Source: Proteus vulgaris (GTDB lineage: Bacteria; Pseudomonadota; Gammaproteobacteria; Enterobacterales; Enterobacteriaceae). From it: DNA of 64,000 bases. Under the pieces are notes generated by a model, which saw nothing but the letters and a program-made list of their open reading frames with translations, searched no databases and was not told where the DNA came from. This document shows, piece after piece, positions 9,629-18,002 of this stretch; positions within the stretch are counted from its first letter, which is position 1, and every line of letters begins with the position of its first letter. The stretch is taken from positions 1 to 64,000 of the forward strand of contig NZ_CP047346.1 of the NCBI RefSeq assembly GCF_011045815.1. Reading direction: 5' to 3'. The translations under genes were made by a program, and so were the position numbers.

Positions 9629-10274
9629 AATTTTCACCTTTTTTATAGTATTATGTCGCTTACATCTTATTCCGCCCATGACCTAGACAATATGGGAATT
9701 AATTATTCTCTAAAAAAAGTGTGAAGCGATGGGTATATCATCGCCTCGCGAGCCTATCACTTTTTTATTTACCCCAAATCCTGCGTTTATTTTGAATCAA
9801 GAGGTTCAAGTATCACATACGATAGCGACATCGATCACACGCTAAAGGAAAAAATCCGTGCTCCATCAGGCATTGAGGCTCGAAAAACAGGGGCAATGGG
9901 AATTGTTCTTTCCCAGTCCCACTGTTTAAAAACCTCGGCAAGCCATTGAAAAAACAACATAAAAACTACTCAATTCGAACCCAACCCGTACTCATGGCGG
10001 GAAATGACATTTCTCATCGCAGCGAAAAACAAAGGCTGTTCACCGCCAAATATTTATGTGGGTCACATTATTAAACTTCTATTTCTCATTCATATTGGTA
10101 TTTATTCTCAACACTCATTTAAAAATGCCACCTGCAATAAATTAACCCATCAAATCCAATTCAATTTTCGACCTTCATCAATATTTCGTTAGGGAAGATT
10201 TAATTCCCTTATTCATTCATGACGCGCGTTATTACGATGCATTTGTTTCTTATAACAAGCATGGAATACGCATA
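9629..10274. other. divergent regulatory region between dcuC-type and porin genes
   Basis: About 650 bp with no supported gene. It separates the leftward transporter operon from the rightward porin gene and must hold both promoters. AT-rich tracts occur at 9640-9780 and 10080-10260. I see no operator that I can assign to the RpiR regulator. Confidence 0.5.
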
Positions 10275-11009
10275 ATGATAAAAAATAAACATCTATTGAC
10301 TCTGCTACCTACCCTCTGCATCGCTTCGTTTGTTCAGGCACAAACTGTCTATGACGATGAAACCAATAAGCTGGATATTTATGGTCGACTCGAAGGTCAG
10401 GTGGCCAAAGGTGACGCGAGCTTCGCCGGTGAAAACGACTGGTTGGGGCGCATGAATGGCCGCTTGGGCTTCAACATGAGTCGTGAACTGGATGCGATCG
10501 ACAACAGCCGCGTGGTCGGCAAAATTGAATGGCAAATTCGCACTGAAGTGAACGATTCACGCTTGGATGAAGGCGACGATCTGGAAGCGCGATACAGCTA
10601 TTTAGGGATCGAACACGATGATTGGGGCATGGTGATCTTTGGCCGGACGAAGAACCCGCTCTATCAAGTCATGAAAATGACCGACAAATATAAGAACTAC
10701 ACGCCGGGCATTTATAACTTCGGCGTCTCATCTATCGACACGTCTTATAAATACAATCGTCAAGATGCCACGCTGCAATATAACGCCGAGTTTGGCATGC
10801 ATGAAATTCAAGCCGCTTATGTGATGGGCAATGGTGAGAATGATCGCCTCGACCACGCCATGATGGCCAGTTATCGCCTCAACTATAAAGGCGACGGCTT
10901 TAAACTGTCACCCGCTATTGCGGTGAGCCAATTTAAGCGCCATGACGACAATACCGACACCAAACGCAAACAGCACGACCAAATCATGGCCGGGGTTGAG
11001 TTGTCGCCC
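10275..11009 (+). pseudogene. outer-membrane general porin, 3' end lost
   Basis: The frame encodes a signal peptide (cut after IASFVQA) and a Gram-negative trimeric porin: LDIYGRLEGQ, GRLGFNMSRE, RYSYLGIEHDDWGMVIFGR. It reaches about 245 residues (LSPKW), then the match to porins stops at a 40-bp hairpin and the frame runs on into unrelated residues. A complete porin would be about 100 residues longer and end in an aromatic residue. The last strands needed for barrel assembly are missing. It lies between the transporter operon and the RpiR gene, so it was probably the outer-membrane entry of that pathway. Confidence 0.75.
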
Positions 11010-11049
11010 AAATGGTCTTCTTGTGTCCCACCACACCAGAAGACCATTT
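11010..11049. repeat. perfect 12-bp inverted repeat at the porin breakpoint
   Basis: AAATGGTCTTCT (11010-11021) and its exact complement AGAAGACCATTT (11038-11049) flank a 16-bp loop containing GTGTCCCACCACAC. It sits precisely where porin homology ends. It may be a small terminator-like hairpin or the scar of a deletion. Confidence 0.7.
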
Positions 11050-11144
11050 GTTTTAGGGCGATCACCTTTCGGGTAAGCAAACACAACACAGAGCACACGC
11101 TGTGTTAATCTGCGGCGACATGAGGCAAGCGGTGACTGAATTTT

Positions 11145-12029
11145 ATGAAAGATCCTCTCGATTTAACCACCTACAAACGGTTGGCAGAACAGCTCAAACC
11201 GTTTACCGAAACTGAAACGTTACTTCATTCATTTATTGTCGAACATTTCGAAGAGCTCTCTTACTACGGCATTATCGATTTGGCGCAAAAGGCGAAAGTG
11301 AGTAAAGCCACCATCGGGCGCTATCTCAATAAGCTTGGATACACCGGCTACGCCGCGTTTAAAAGCGCCCTGACGCAAGATCAGATCGCCCAAACCTTCG
11401 TCGCCCCCATCGAAGCCAATAAAGCACGCGCGATGGTTCAGGGCACCGATACCAAAGAAGAAGCGTCGCGCTATATTGGTAACGTGAGTCTGCTGATCGA
11501 TCAATTTGCCGCAGAATTGAAAATTGATGAGTTGGAAGCGCTCGCCAAACGGATTGCCGACAAACGCCGCACCATTTACGTAGTCGGGCCCGCATCATCG
11601 CGAGCGCTGGCCATCCATTTCTCCACCCTCTTGAAATACAATCGCTCGGAAGTGGTGTTGCTGCCGTTGGATAAAGGTGAGCTGCCCAAGGCGTTGCTGG
11701 GTATTAAAGAAAATGACGTGTTACTGGCGTTCTCGTATTACCGATTCAACCCAGTGGTGTTGGATATCACCAAATACTTTCACAGTAAAAAAGCCTACGT
11801 CACGGTGGTGACCAACACCTATTCCAACCCGTACGCCATCTACAGCGACGCGCAATATGTGTTGCCGAGTGACGTCGATTCGATCTTCCACAGTCGAACC
11901 ATTGGCTTTTTGTTCGTTGAATTGCTGCTGTTTTTGATTCAGCGTGAGTCGCGCAACGATGATAACTTCGAAGAGCTGGAAAGCTTGTTCAAGTTCTTCG
12001 GTACCTTTTCATCGCTTGAGTTTAAATAG
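11145..12029 (+). CDS. RpiR/MurR-family transcriptional regulator (HTH + SIS)
   Basis: 294 residues. Residues ~35-75 form the RpiR helix-turn-helix (IIDLAQKAKVSKATIGRYLN). Residues ~130-265 are a SIS sugar-phosphate-binding-type domain starting IYVVGPASSRALA. Such proteins sense phosphorylated sugars or related metabolites. Its position beside the porin and the dicarboxylate operon suggests it regulates them, although no sugar-phosphate gene is present here. Family certain, target inferred. Confidence 0.88.
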   Translation: MKDPLDLTTYKRLAEQLKPFTETETLLHSFIVEHFEELSYYGIIDLAQKAKVSKATIGRYLNKLGYTGYAAFKSALTQDQIAQTFVAPIEANKARAMVQGTDTKEEASRYIGNVSLLIDQFAAELKIDELEALAKRIADKRRTIYVVGPASSRALAIHFSTLLKYNRSEVVLLPLDKGELPKALLGIKENDVLLAFSYYRFNPVVLDITKYFHSKKAYVTVVTNTYSNPYAIYSDAQYVLPSDVDSIFHSRTIGFLFVELLLFLIQRESRNDDNFEELESLFKFFGTFSSLEFK

Positions 12030-12102
12030 CGCTTCCCCTCACACCGCATGATGACGCCATGAGCAGGTCCCGCGCCTGCCTCATAGCCTTGATTGCCGGT
12101 CT

Positions 12103-12609
12103 TTATGACTCGTCGGCGGCTTGCTCGGCAAGGGCGTGCGCCCGCTGAATTTTCATCGTAATCGCATCAATCAACACTTCGGCTTTGCGTTGATCACGCA
12201 CGTAAAAGCGTTTCACAACCTGCCCTGAATCATTGTTGAGCTGCACGATGTACCACTCGTTTTGGCGGTACAGCATCGGCGTCTGCAATGCATTGAAATA
12301 GAGATGCACGTTTAAGCTTCTCTCTTTGGCGCGAATCGCAACGCCCCCGACGGCCACACTGCCGGAAAACGTCGAGTGGGATGTTGTGATCGTTTCGCGC
12401 ACTACACCGTCATCCAGCATCAGGTACTCTTCCGTCACGACGATGGTTTCTGGGCGAAGATTGACTGGCTGCGCCATGATGACCTCTTCAATGATCACAT
12501 CCGGCGACTCCTTCAATGCGCCGGGCTCTGGCGTATAAGGAATAACGTGAGTACTGCAGCCGCTCAGCACTAGCAGGGTAAAACTGACCAGCCAATGTTT
12601 GATGGACAT
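12103..12609 (-). CDS. putative lipoprotein, convergent to the RpiR gene
   Basis: 168 residues starting at 12609 (MSIKHWLVSF), preceded by AAGGAG. The signal ends in a lipobox LVLSGC, so the mature protein should be lipid-anchored. The rest has alternating beta-like segments (LNVHLYFNALQTPMLY, EWYIVQLNND) and I recognise no family. A longer upstream start at 12636 would hide the signal and is rejected. Function unknown. Confidence 0.65.
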   Translation of the reverse strand: MSIKHWLVSFTLLVLSGCSTHVIPYTPEPGALKESPDVIIEEVIMAQPVNLRPETIVVTEEYLMLDDGVVRETITTSHSTFSGSVAVGGVAIRAKERSLNVHLYFNALQTPMLYRQNEWYIVQLNNDSGQVVKRFYVRDQRKAEVLIDAITMKIQRAHALAEQAADES

Positions 12610-12801
12610 CCCGTGCTCCTTTCTCGTAGTCGGCAATGACTCGACTATAAAGCACTCGCAAGCAAAATACTGCTTCTTGTGCTGCGGAATTTATCTAATC
12701 TTGCTTTAGGGACAAGGGCATTAGAACATTACCGCTTGACCTTCAACTTCACTTTAACCTTAAGATAAGCATCACACCCAGCGTAATTGAGGACATCCTG
12801 T

Positions 12802-13734
12802 ATGCAAACCATCTTAGGCGCCAACGGTCAGATTGGCCGCGAGTTAGCTCTGAGCCTGAAACGCGACTTTACCAGCGAGATTCGTTTGGTCAGCCGCCAC
12901 CCACAAAAAGTGAATGATTCAGACCAACTGATGGCTGCCGACCTGCTGGATCGCACACAAACTTCGCAAGCAGTAGCGGGCTCTGAAATTGTCTATCTCA
13001 CCGCTGGCCTCCCCATGGATACGCAGTTGTGGGTGGAACAATGGCCGGTACTGATGCGCAACGTCATTGATGCGTGCATCGAACACGGCGCGAAGTTGGT
13101 CTACTTCGACAACACATACATGTACCCACAAACGGCCGCCCCGCAACGAGAAGATGCACCGTTTGAACCTTATGGCGCCAAAGGCAAAGTGCGGGCACAG
13201 ATCACCACCCTCTTGCTTGATGCCATGCATCAAGGCCAACTTGACGCCATGATTTGTCGCGCGCCGGAGTTTTATGGCCCGGGGAAAACCCAAAGCATCA
13301 CCAACAGCACCGTCATCGATAACCTGTTGGCAGGCAAAGCCGCCAAGCTATTTATTCGCGATGATGTCAAACGCAGCCTGATCTACACGCCAGATGCCAG
13401 CCGAGCGATGGCTCTACTGGGCAACACGCCCGATGCGTATGGTCAAACGTGGCATCTACCTTGCGATGATGAACGCCTGACGTATAAAGAATTCGTCCAG
13501 TTGGCAGCGAAAACCTTTGGCGTCAAACCAAACTATCGTGTCCTCAAGCCTTGACTGCTCTGGATCGCGGGGAAATTCAACCCAACCGTGCGCGACGCGG
13601 CTGAGCTGCTACCTCGCTATCACGTCGACAACGTGTTTATTTCCGACAAGTTTAAGCGCCGCTTCCCCGAATTTACCGTGACACGTTTTGAACAAGGATT
13701 GGCAACCATTGCGCAAGAGCGCCAAGCGTCCTAA
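12802..13734 (+). pseudogene. NAD(P)-binding epimerase-like protein, interrupted by one TGA
   Basis: An extended short-chain dehydrogenase/NmrA-type protein: a Rossmann start ILGANGQIGRELA, then DNTYMYP and RAPEFYGPG. The start at 12802 follows GAGGA; an upstream TTG is less likely. After residue 250 (RVLKP) a TGA at 13552-13554 stops the frame. The same frame then continues open for another 59 codons with family-like sequence (AGKFNPTVRDAAELLPRY) to a TAA at 13732. Nothing else is shifted, so a single base change, for example from TGG, explains it. Confidence 0.75.
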
Positions 13735-13799
13735 ACATCAAACCCAAACCTCCCCCCGAACTCACACGGGAGCGAGCAAGGCCGATTGGAGAAGATTCG

Positions 13800-14870
13800 A
13801 TGACCACCCAAACACCCACTAAGCGCTGGATGATTTACGGCGCCTACGGCTATACCGGAGAGCTCATTGCCCGCGAAGCCGTCAAACGTGGCCTAACGCC
13901 CATCTTGGCTGGGCGAGATGCAGAAAAAACTGAGCGGTTGGCACAAGCACTTCACTTGGAAGCAAGAGCATTCGCCTTGGATGACGACGCCCTTGTGGTG
14001 GAACAACTACAAGATTGTGCATTGGTTCTTAACTGTGCGGGGCCATTTTCGTCCACCGCCCATAAAATGATGTCTGCATGCTTAAACGCCTCGACCCATT
14101 ATCTGGATATCACAGGCGAGATTGACGTGTTTGAATGGGCGCAATCACATCATTCACACGCCCAAGCGGCCAACGTCATTTTATGTCCTGGTGTCGGGTT
14201 TGATGTCATTCCGACCGACTGCGTGGCAGCGGCCTTGAAAGCGGCATTACCAGACGCCACACACTTAAGCCTTGGGTTTGACTCTCGATCCAGCTTTTCT
14301 CCAGGCACCGCAAAGACGTCCGTCGAAGGCTTGGCACAAGGAGGGAAAGTTCGTCGTGACGGTCACATCATCAACGTACCGCTCGCCTACGAGGTACGAA
14401 CCATAGATTTCGGCGATGGCGAAAAACCCGCCATGACCATTCCTTGGGGCGATGTTTCAACCGCTTATCACACCACGGGGATTGAAAACATCGACGTCTT
14501 TATTCCCGGCTCGCACGCCATGATCGCCAATGCCAAACTCGCCAACTACCTGCGTCCATTCCTTGGCTTGCGTTGGGTTCAGAATGTGATCAAGGCTCAC
14601 ATCGCACGAACGGTTCAAGGCCCCAATGAACAAACGCGCTCATCCATGCCAACGTATGTGTGGGGGGAAGCGACGAATGCCCGTGGGGAACACAAAACTG
14701 CGCGAATACAAACGGCCAACGGCTATAGCTTAACCATCACAGGCTCACTTGCGGTGGTCGACTTCGTATTACAACAAGCGCCAGACGGCGGCAGTTATAC
14801 GCCAGCGCGTTTAATGGGAGCAGAACTGGTCACGCAACTGCCCGAGTCTGGACCACTTGTCATCTGTTGA
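13800..14870 (+). CDS. saccharopine dehydrogenase-like / trans-acting enoyl reductase family protein
   Basis: 356 residues. An N-terminal Rossmann fold (MIYGAYGYTGELIAREAV) is followed by the family motif LVLNCAGPFSSTA and a GVGFDVIPTDCVA segment, as in saccharopine-dehydrogenase-NADP-binding proteins. It begins 65 bp after the interrupted epimerase gene and may have shared its transcript. The substrate is unknown; members act on lipids or are uncharacterised. Confidence 0.8.
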   Translation: MTTQTPTKRWMIYGAYGYTGELIAREAVKRGLTPILAGRDAEKTERLAQALHLEARAFALDDDALVVEQLQDCALVLNCAGPFSSTAHKMMSACLNASTHYLDITGEIDVFEWAQSHHSHAQAANVILCPGVGFDVIPTDCVAAALKAALPDATHLSLGFDSRSSFSPGTAKTSVEGLAQGGKVRRDGHIINVPLAYEVRTIDFGDGEKPAMTIPWGDVSTAYHTTGIENIDVFIPGSHAMIANAKLANYLRPFLGLRWVQNVIKAHIARTVQGPNEQTRSSMPTYVWGEATNARGEHKTARIQTANGYSLTITGSLAVVDFVLQQAPDGGSYTPARLMGAELVTQLPESGPLVIC

Positions 14871-15061
14871 AGACCAACCGTAACAGGTCAAGTGGCAAAC
14901 CTTGGCGCATCGTCAGAACGCATTTCTGCCTGTATTCAGCCCAAAGGAAGCGCTGCAAAATGTGGTGTATATTAAGTAATGAATCACCGGTCTTCGTTAA
15001 ACGTATCCGCGCGCGTCAATTTGCGCTACGTTCAAAGAACCCCCTCGCTTGGAGAAGAGCT

Positions 15062-15394
15062 ATGGCTGATATCATCGATTACTCACTCAATGAAATTCGT
15101 CTTGAACTTAGAGAGCGCTTGACCACATTGCTGGCGGCTTCCTCACTCGCACAACAAGCTTGCCTTCCTCGCCTCACCACACTCATCACCTATTATTTGG
15201 TGTACGAAGAAGGAGAATTGAGTTTTGAGCACTTCATTGCCCAGCTCAGCAAACCGGAAAATCAGTGGCGCTGCTTTATGATTTTTGGATCGTCCTTACC
15301 CGAACACGAACTGCACGAATTGCTCGAGACCTCGGTTCAGCATCAAGAAGAGCTGGACGACATGATGGTGTCTCTGGGGATGTACCTGCCCTAA
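15062..15394 (+). CDS. hypothetical helical protein
   Basis: 110 residues from the ATG at 15062, which has GGAGAAG upstream. The product is acidic and mainly helical (LNEIRLELRERLTTLL, HELHELLETSVQHQEEL) with no signal or membrane segment. I do not recognise it. It is the last gene before the IS remnants. Confidence 0.5.
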   Translation: MADIIDYSLNEIRLELRERLTTLLAASSLAQQACLPRLTTLITYYLVYEEGELSFEHFIAQLSKPENQWRCFMIFGSSLPEHELHELLETSVQHQEELDDMMVSLGMYLP

Positions 15395-15410
15395 CTAACC
15401 GTATCATCAT

Positions 15411-15595
15411 GCCAACATTCGCCATGTAGCTATTGACTCAACTGGCCTTAAAGTCTTTGGCGAGGGTGAGTGGAAAGTGAAAAAGCATGGCGCAGAAAAA
15501 CGCAGAACATGGCGTAAACTACACTTAGCTGTTGATGTGGATACTCACGAAGCTGTTAGTGCGCAAGTCAGCCTTGTAAATGTTGGCGATAATGT
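15411..15595 (+). mobile_element. IS5-group transposase, central fragment
   Basis: The frame gives HVAIDSTGLKVFGEGEWKV, then KRRTWRKLHLAVDVDTHEA and VSLVNVGDN, the segment holding the first catalytic Asp (AIDSTGLK). It begins within a residue or two of where the fragment at 1375-1716 ends when both are laid on the intact copy at 19351-20274. It is cut on its right by IS66 sequence. Confidence 0.8.
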
Positions 15596-15596
15596 A

Positions 15597-15797
15597 CCAA
15601 AGAGCAAAGCCTGTTTTATCCCAGTACAACACTTTGACTTTATCGCACTGTTTGTTGGTGAACAGGAACAGTGCGCCGCTGCCCAAGGGCAAGTCGGTGT
15701 CATTTTAGATAATCGCAGCGAGGCCGTTGATGGACTTTCTAAAATCGACGCTTTCGCGATAGAGATAGATTTCGGGAGCACTGAGCATACGTTTCAT
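15597..15797 (-). pseudogene. IS66-family TnpB remnant
   Basis: Reading leftwards from the ATG at 15797 gives SAPEIYLYRESVDFRKSING, then a stop codon, then LPLGSGALFLFTNKQ and VKVLYWDKTGFALWY. These are hallmarks of the IS66 accessory protein TnpB. The internal TAA and missing C-terminus make it inactive. Its ATG overlaps the stop of the upstream TnpA gene. Confidence 0.8.
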
Positions 15798-16114
15798 GAC
15801 AGCGCACCGATAAGTTCTGCAAGATAGGTCGCTGGCGTGCCTTGTGGGATGCTCAGTTCAACATCATGGACGAGCAGGGTCATATTGGCAACGGCAAGGT
15901 GAGTGGCTTGATACTTTGTGGTCTTTTCAACGACTTCTGCTTTAACAAAGCCAACCGTGTTCGGTTTTTCGATGTGCTTTAACTGTTGGCGCTTAGCGTA
16001 AAAAGTGGAGAGGCTCAGTCCGTTACGTTCACAGAATAATCGTTGTGATAGCTGGCTGGATTCATAGCGTTCGAACAGGGTTCGCCATTCTTGGTTAGTG
16101 CGTCGTTTGGCCAT
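15794..16114 (-). CDS. IS66-family TnpA accessory protein
   Basis: 106 residues starting MAKRRTNQEWRTLFERYE, with the SQRLFCERNGLSLSTFY helix-turn-helix found in IS66 orfA proteins. It overlaps the broken tnpB by 4 nt. It is probably complete but useless without tnpB and tnpC. Confidence 0.8.
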   Translation of the reverse strand: MAKRRTNQEWRTLFERYESSQLSQRLFCERNGLSLSTFYAKRQQLKHIEKPNTVGFVKAEVVEKTTKYQATHLAVANMTLLVHDVELSIPQGTPATYLAELIGALS

Positions 16115-16199
16115 TTCAAATCTCCTTTGCTCCTTTGGGTTGGAGGTTTGATCTTATTATTCGGGCTAGACGATTAGAATGCGGGGTTTATGACGCGCT

Positions 16200-16490
16200 T
16201 ACAATATATCCAAATGATTTTGTTGAACACGACAGGGAGCCCAGAGCCCATTATGAAGCGGAACGCACGCTGCGTGGCTATGTGCTATGGCGCAAACGGA
16301 GCTACGGGGTGTGTCGTGGGGAGTTGTTTCGTCAACGGATACTCTCGTTGGTGGAAACTGCCAAACGCTTGGGGCGTGCTGCCCCCAGGAGTGGCTGCGC
16401 GCCATCGTCCGAGCCTGCATCGAGAAGACGGATTACCCGATCCCATCAGAGTTGTGTAGTCTGAATAGGGGTTTCAGTATGGCGAATTTT
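16200..16490 (+). pseudogene. degenerate IS66 transposase C-terminal region
   Basis: Across two frames one can read HYEAERTLRGYVLWRKRSYG, RGELFRQRILSLVETAKRL, and then, shifted, EWLRAIVRACIEKTDYPIP. These belong to the last quarter of IS66 TnpC proteins. At least one frameshift is present. It could be the missing tail of the transposase at 450-1296. Confidence 0.65.
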
Positions 16491-16499
16491 ATACTATTT

Positions 16500-16570
16500 T
16501 ATGCTACTTAAACCCTTTTTGTTATGGTTAGACCAAGTTAGACTGTGTTTCATCTTGGTTTGTTACCCAG
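16500..16570 (-). mobile_element. extreme 3' end of an IS5-group element, left of the dha insertion
   Basis: Read on the minus strand, GGTAACAAACCAAGATGA supplies the last codons (GNKPR, stop) of the transposase whose preceding codons lie at 19191-19295. A TTAGAC...TGTGTTTCA stretch matches the same region of the intact copy near 19354. The two parts are separated by the IS5-bounded dha segment. Confidence 0.6.
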
Positions 16571-16655
16571 GGAAGGTGCGAACAAGACATGTTATTAGCG
16601 CAAACCGCACTGAATTGTTTCTCTGAATTATAATTTAAATCTAAGAAGGTAAATT

Positions 16656-17819
16656 ATGAGCTATCGTATGTTTGATTACCTGGTGCCGAATGTGAACTTT
16701 TTTGGCCCGAATGCTATTTCCGTCGTGGGCGAACGCTGCAAACTGTTGGGCGGTAAAAAAGCGCTGCTGGTGACTGATAAAGGTCTGCGAACCATTAAGG
16801 ACGGCGCGGTTGATAAAACCCTCGAACATCTGCGTGAAGCCGGTATTGACGTGGTGGTGTTTGACGGCGTCGAGCCAAACCCTAAAGACACCAACGTGCG
16901 CGACGGCCTGGACGTTTTTCGTAAAGAGCAATGCGATATCATCGTTACCGTCGGCGGTGGTAGCCCGCATGACTGCGGTAAAGGCATCGGCATCGCAGCG
17001 ACGCACGAAGGCGATCTCTATAGCTATGCCGGGATTGAAACCCTGACCAATCCGCTGCCGCCGATCGTCGCGGTGAATACCACCGCCGGTACCGCCAGCG
17101 AAGTCACCCGTCACTGCGTGCTGACCAATACCAAAACCAAAGTGAAGTTTGTGATAGTCAGTTGGCGCAACCTGCCGTCGGTTTCCATTAATGACCCACT
17201 GCTGATGCTCGGCAAACCTGCGCCACTGACTGCGGCAACAGGAATGGACGCCCTGACCCACGCCGTTGAGGCCTATATTTCAAAAGATGCCAACCCGGTT
17301 ACCGACGCCGCCGCTATCCAGGCAATTCGTCTGATCGCCCGCAACTTACGCCAAGCCGTAGCACTGGGCAGCAACCTGAAAGCTCGCGAGAATATGGCCT
17401 ATGCCTCTTTGCTGGCGGGTATGGCCTTCAACAACGCCAACCTTGGCTACGTTCACGCGATGGCGCATCAGCTTGGCGGTCTGTACGACATGCCGCACGG
17501 CGTAGCAAATGCCGTCCTGCTGCCGCACGTGGCGCGCTATAACCTGATCGCTAATCCGGAGAAATTTGCCGACATCGCGGAGTTTATGGGTGAGAACACT
17601 GACGGTCTGTCCACCATGGATGCTGCCGAGCTGGCGATTCGCGCCATCGCTCGCCTGTCAGCCGATATCGGTATTCCGCAGCATCTGCGCGAGCTGGGCG
17701 TCAAAGAAGCCGATTTCCCGTATATGGCGGAAATGGCGCTGAAAGACGGCAATGCCTTCTCCAACCCGCGTAAAGGGAACGAGAAAGAAATTGCCGAGAT
17801 CTTCCGTCAGGCATTCTGA
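16656..17819 (+). CDS. dhaT: 1,3-propanediol dehydrogenase
   Basis: 387 residues, the exact length of Klebsiella/Citrobacter DhaT, and recognisable from end to end (MSYRMFDYLVPNVNFFGPNA). It is an iron-dependent group III alcohol dehydrogenase: NAD-binding VTVGGGSPHDCGKGI, and metal ligands in GMDALTHAVEAY and HAMAHQLGGLYDMPHGVANA. It reduces 3-hydroxypropionaldehyde to 1,3-propanediol in anaerobic glycerol fermentation. AAGGT precedes the ATG. The glycerol dehydratase is not in this window, so the enzyme is orphaned. Composition is enteric, unlike its Vibrio-type neighbours. Confidence 0.95.
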   Translation: MSYRMFDYLVPNVNFFGPNAISVVGERCKLLGGKKALLVTDKGLRTIKDGAVDKTLEHLREAGIDVVVFDGVEPNPKDTNVRDGLDVFRKEQCDIIVTVGGGSPHDCGKGIGIAATHEGDLYSYAGIETLTNPLPPIVAVNTTAGTASEVTRHCVLTNTKTKVKFVIVSWRNLPSVSINDPLLMLGKPAPLTAATGMDALTHAVEAYISKDANPVTDAAAIQAIRLIARNLRQAVALGSNLKARENMAYASLLAGMAFNNANLGYVHAMAHQLGGLYDMPHGVANAVLLPHVARYNLIANPEKFADIAEFMGENTDGLSTMDAAELAIRAIARLSADIGIPQHLRELGVKEADFPYMAEMALKDGNAFSNPRKGNEKEIAEIFRQAF

Positions 17820-17835
17820 TCAATAAGGGGGCGCA

Positions 17836-18002
17836 ATGTCACTTTCATCACCGGGCGTACATCTGTTTTATCACTCACTCTGGCAGGATACGCGCGTGCT
17901 TGATGAACTATGCTGGGGGCTGGAAGAGCAAGGCGTCCCTTGCCGGACAATCTGTTGCGACGAGCATGACTGCGCGCTGGCCCTCAGCAAGCTGGCGGCT
18001 AA
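17836..18002 (+). pseudogene. dhaG: glycerol dehydratase reactivase small subunit, truncated by IS5
   Basis: The first ~55 residues (MSLSSPGVHLFYHS, ELCWGLEEQGVPCRTI, ALSKLAAK) match DhaG/GdrB, which exchanges inactive cobalamin in glycerol dehydratase. IS5 begins at 18003 and adds foreign residues before a stop. It lies 16 bp after dhaT, in the dha-operon direction. The missing half makes it non-functional. Confidence 0.85.

Noticed and set aside
16641..17261. 206-codon reverse frame over dhaT
   Set aside because: Antisense to a strongly recognised enzyme gene; no ribosome site or domain.
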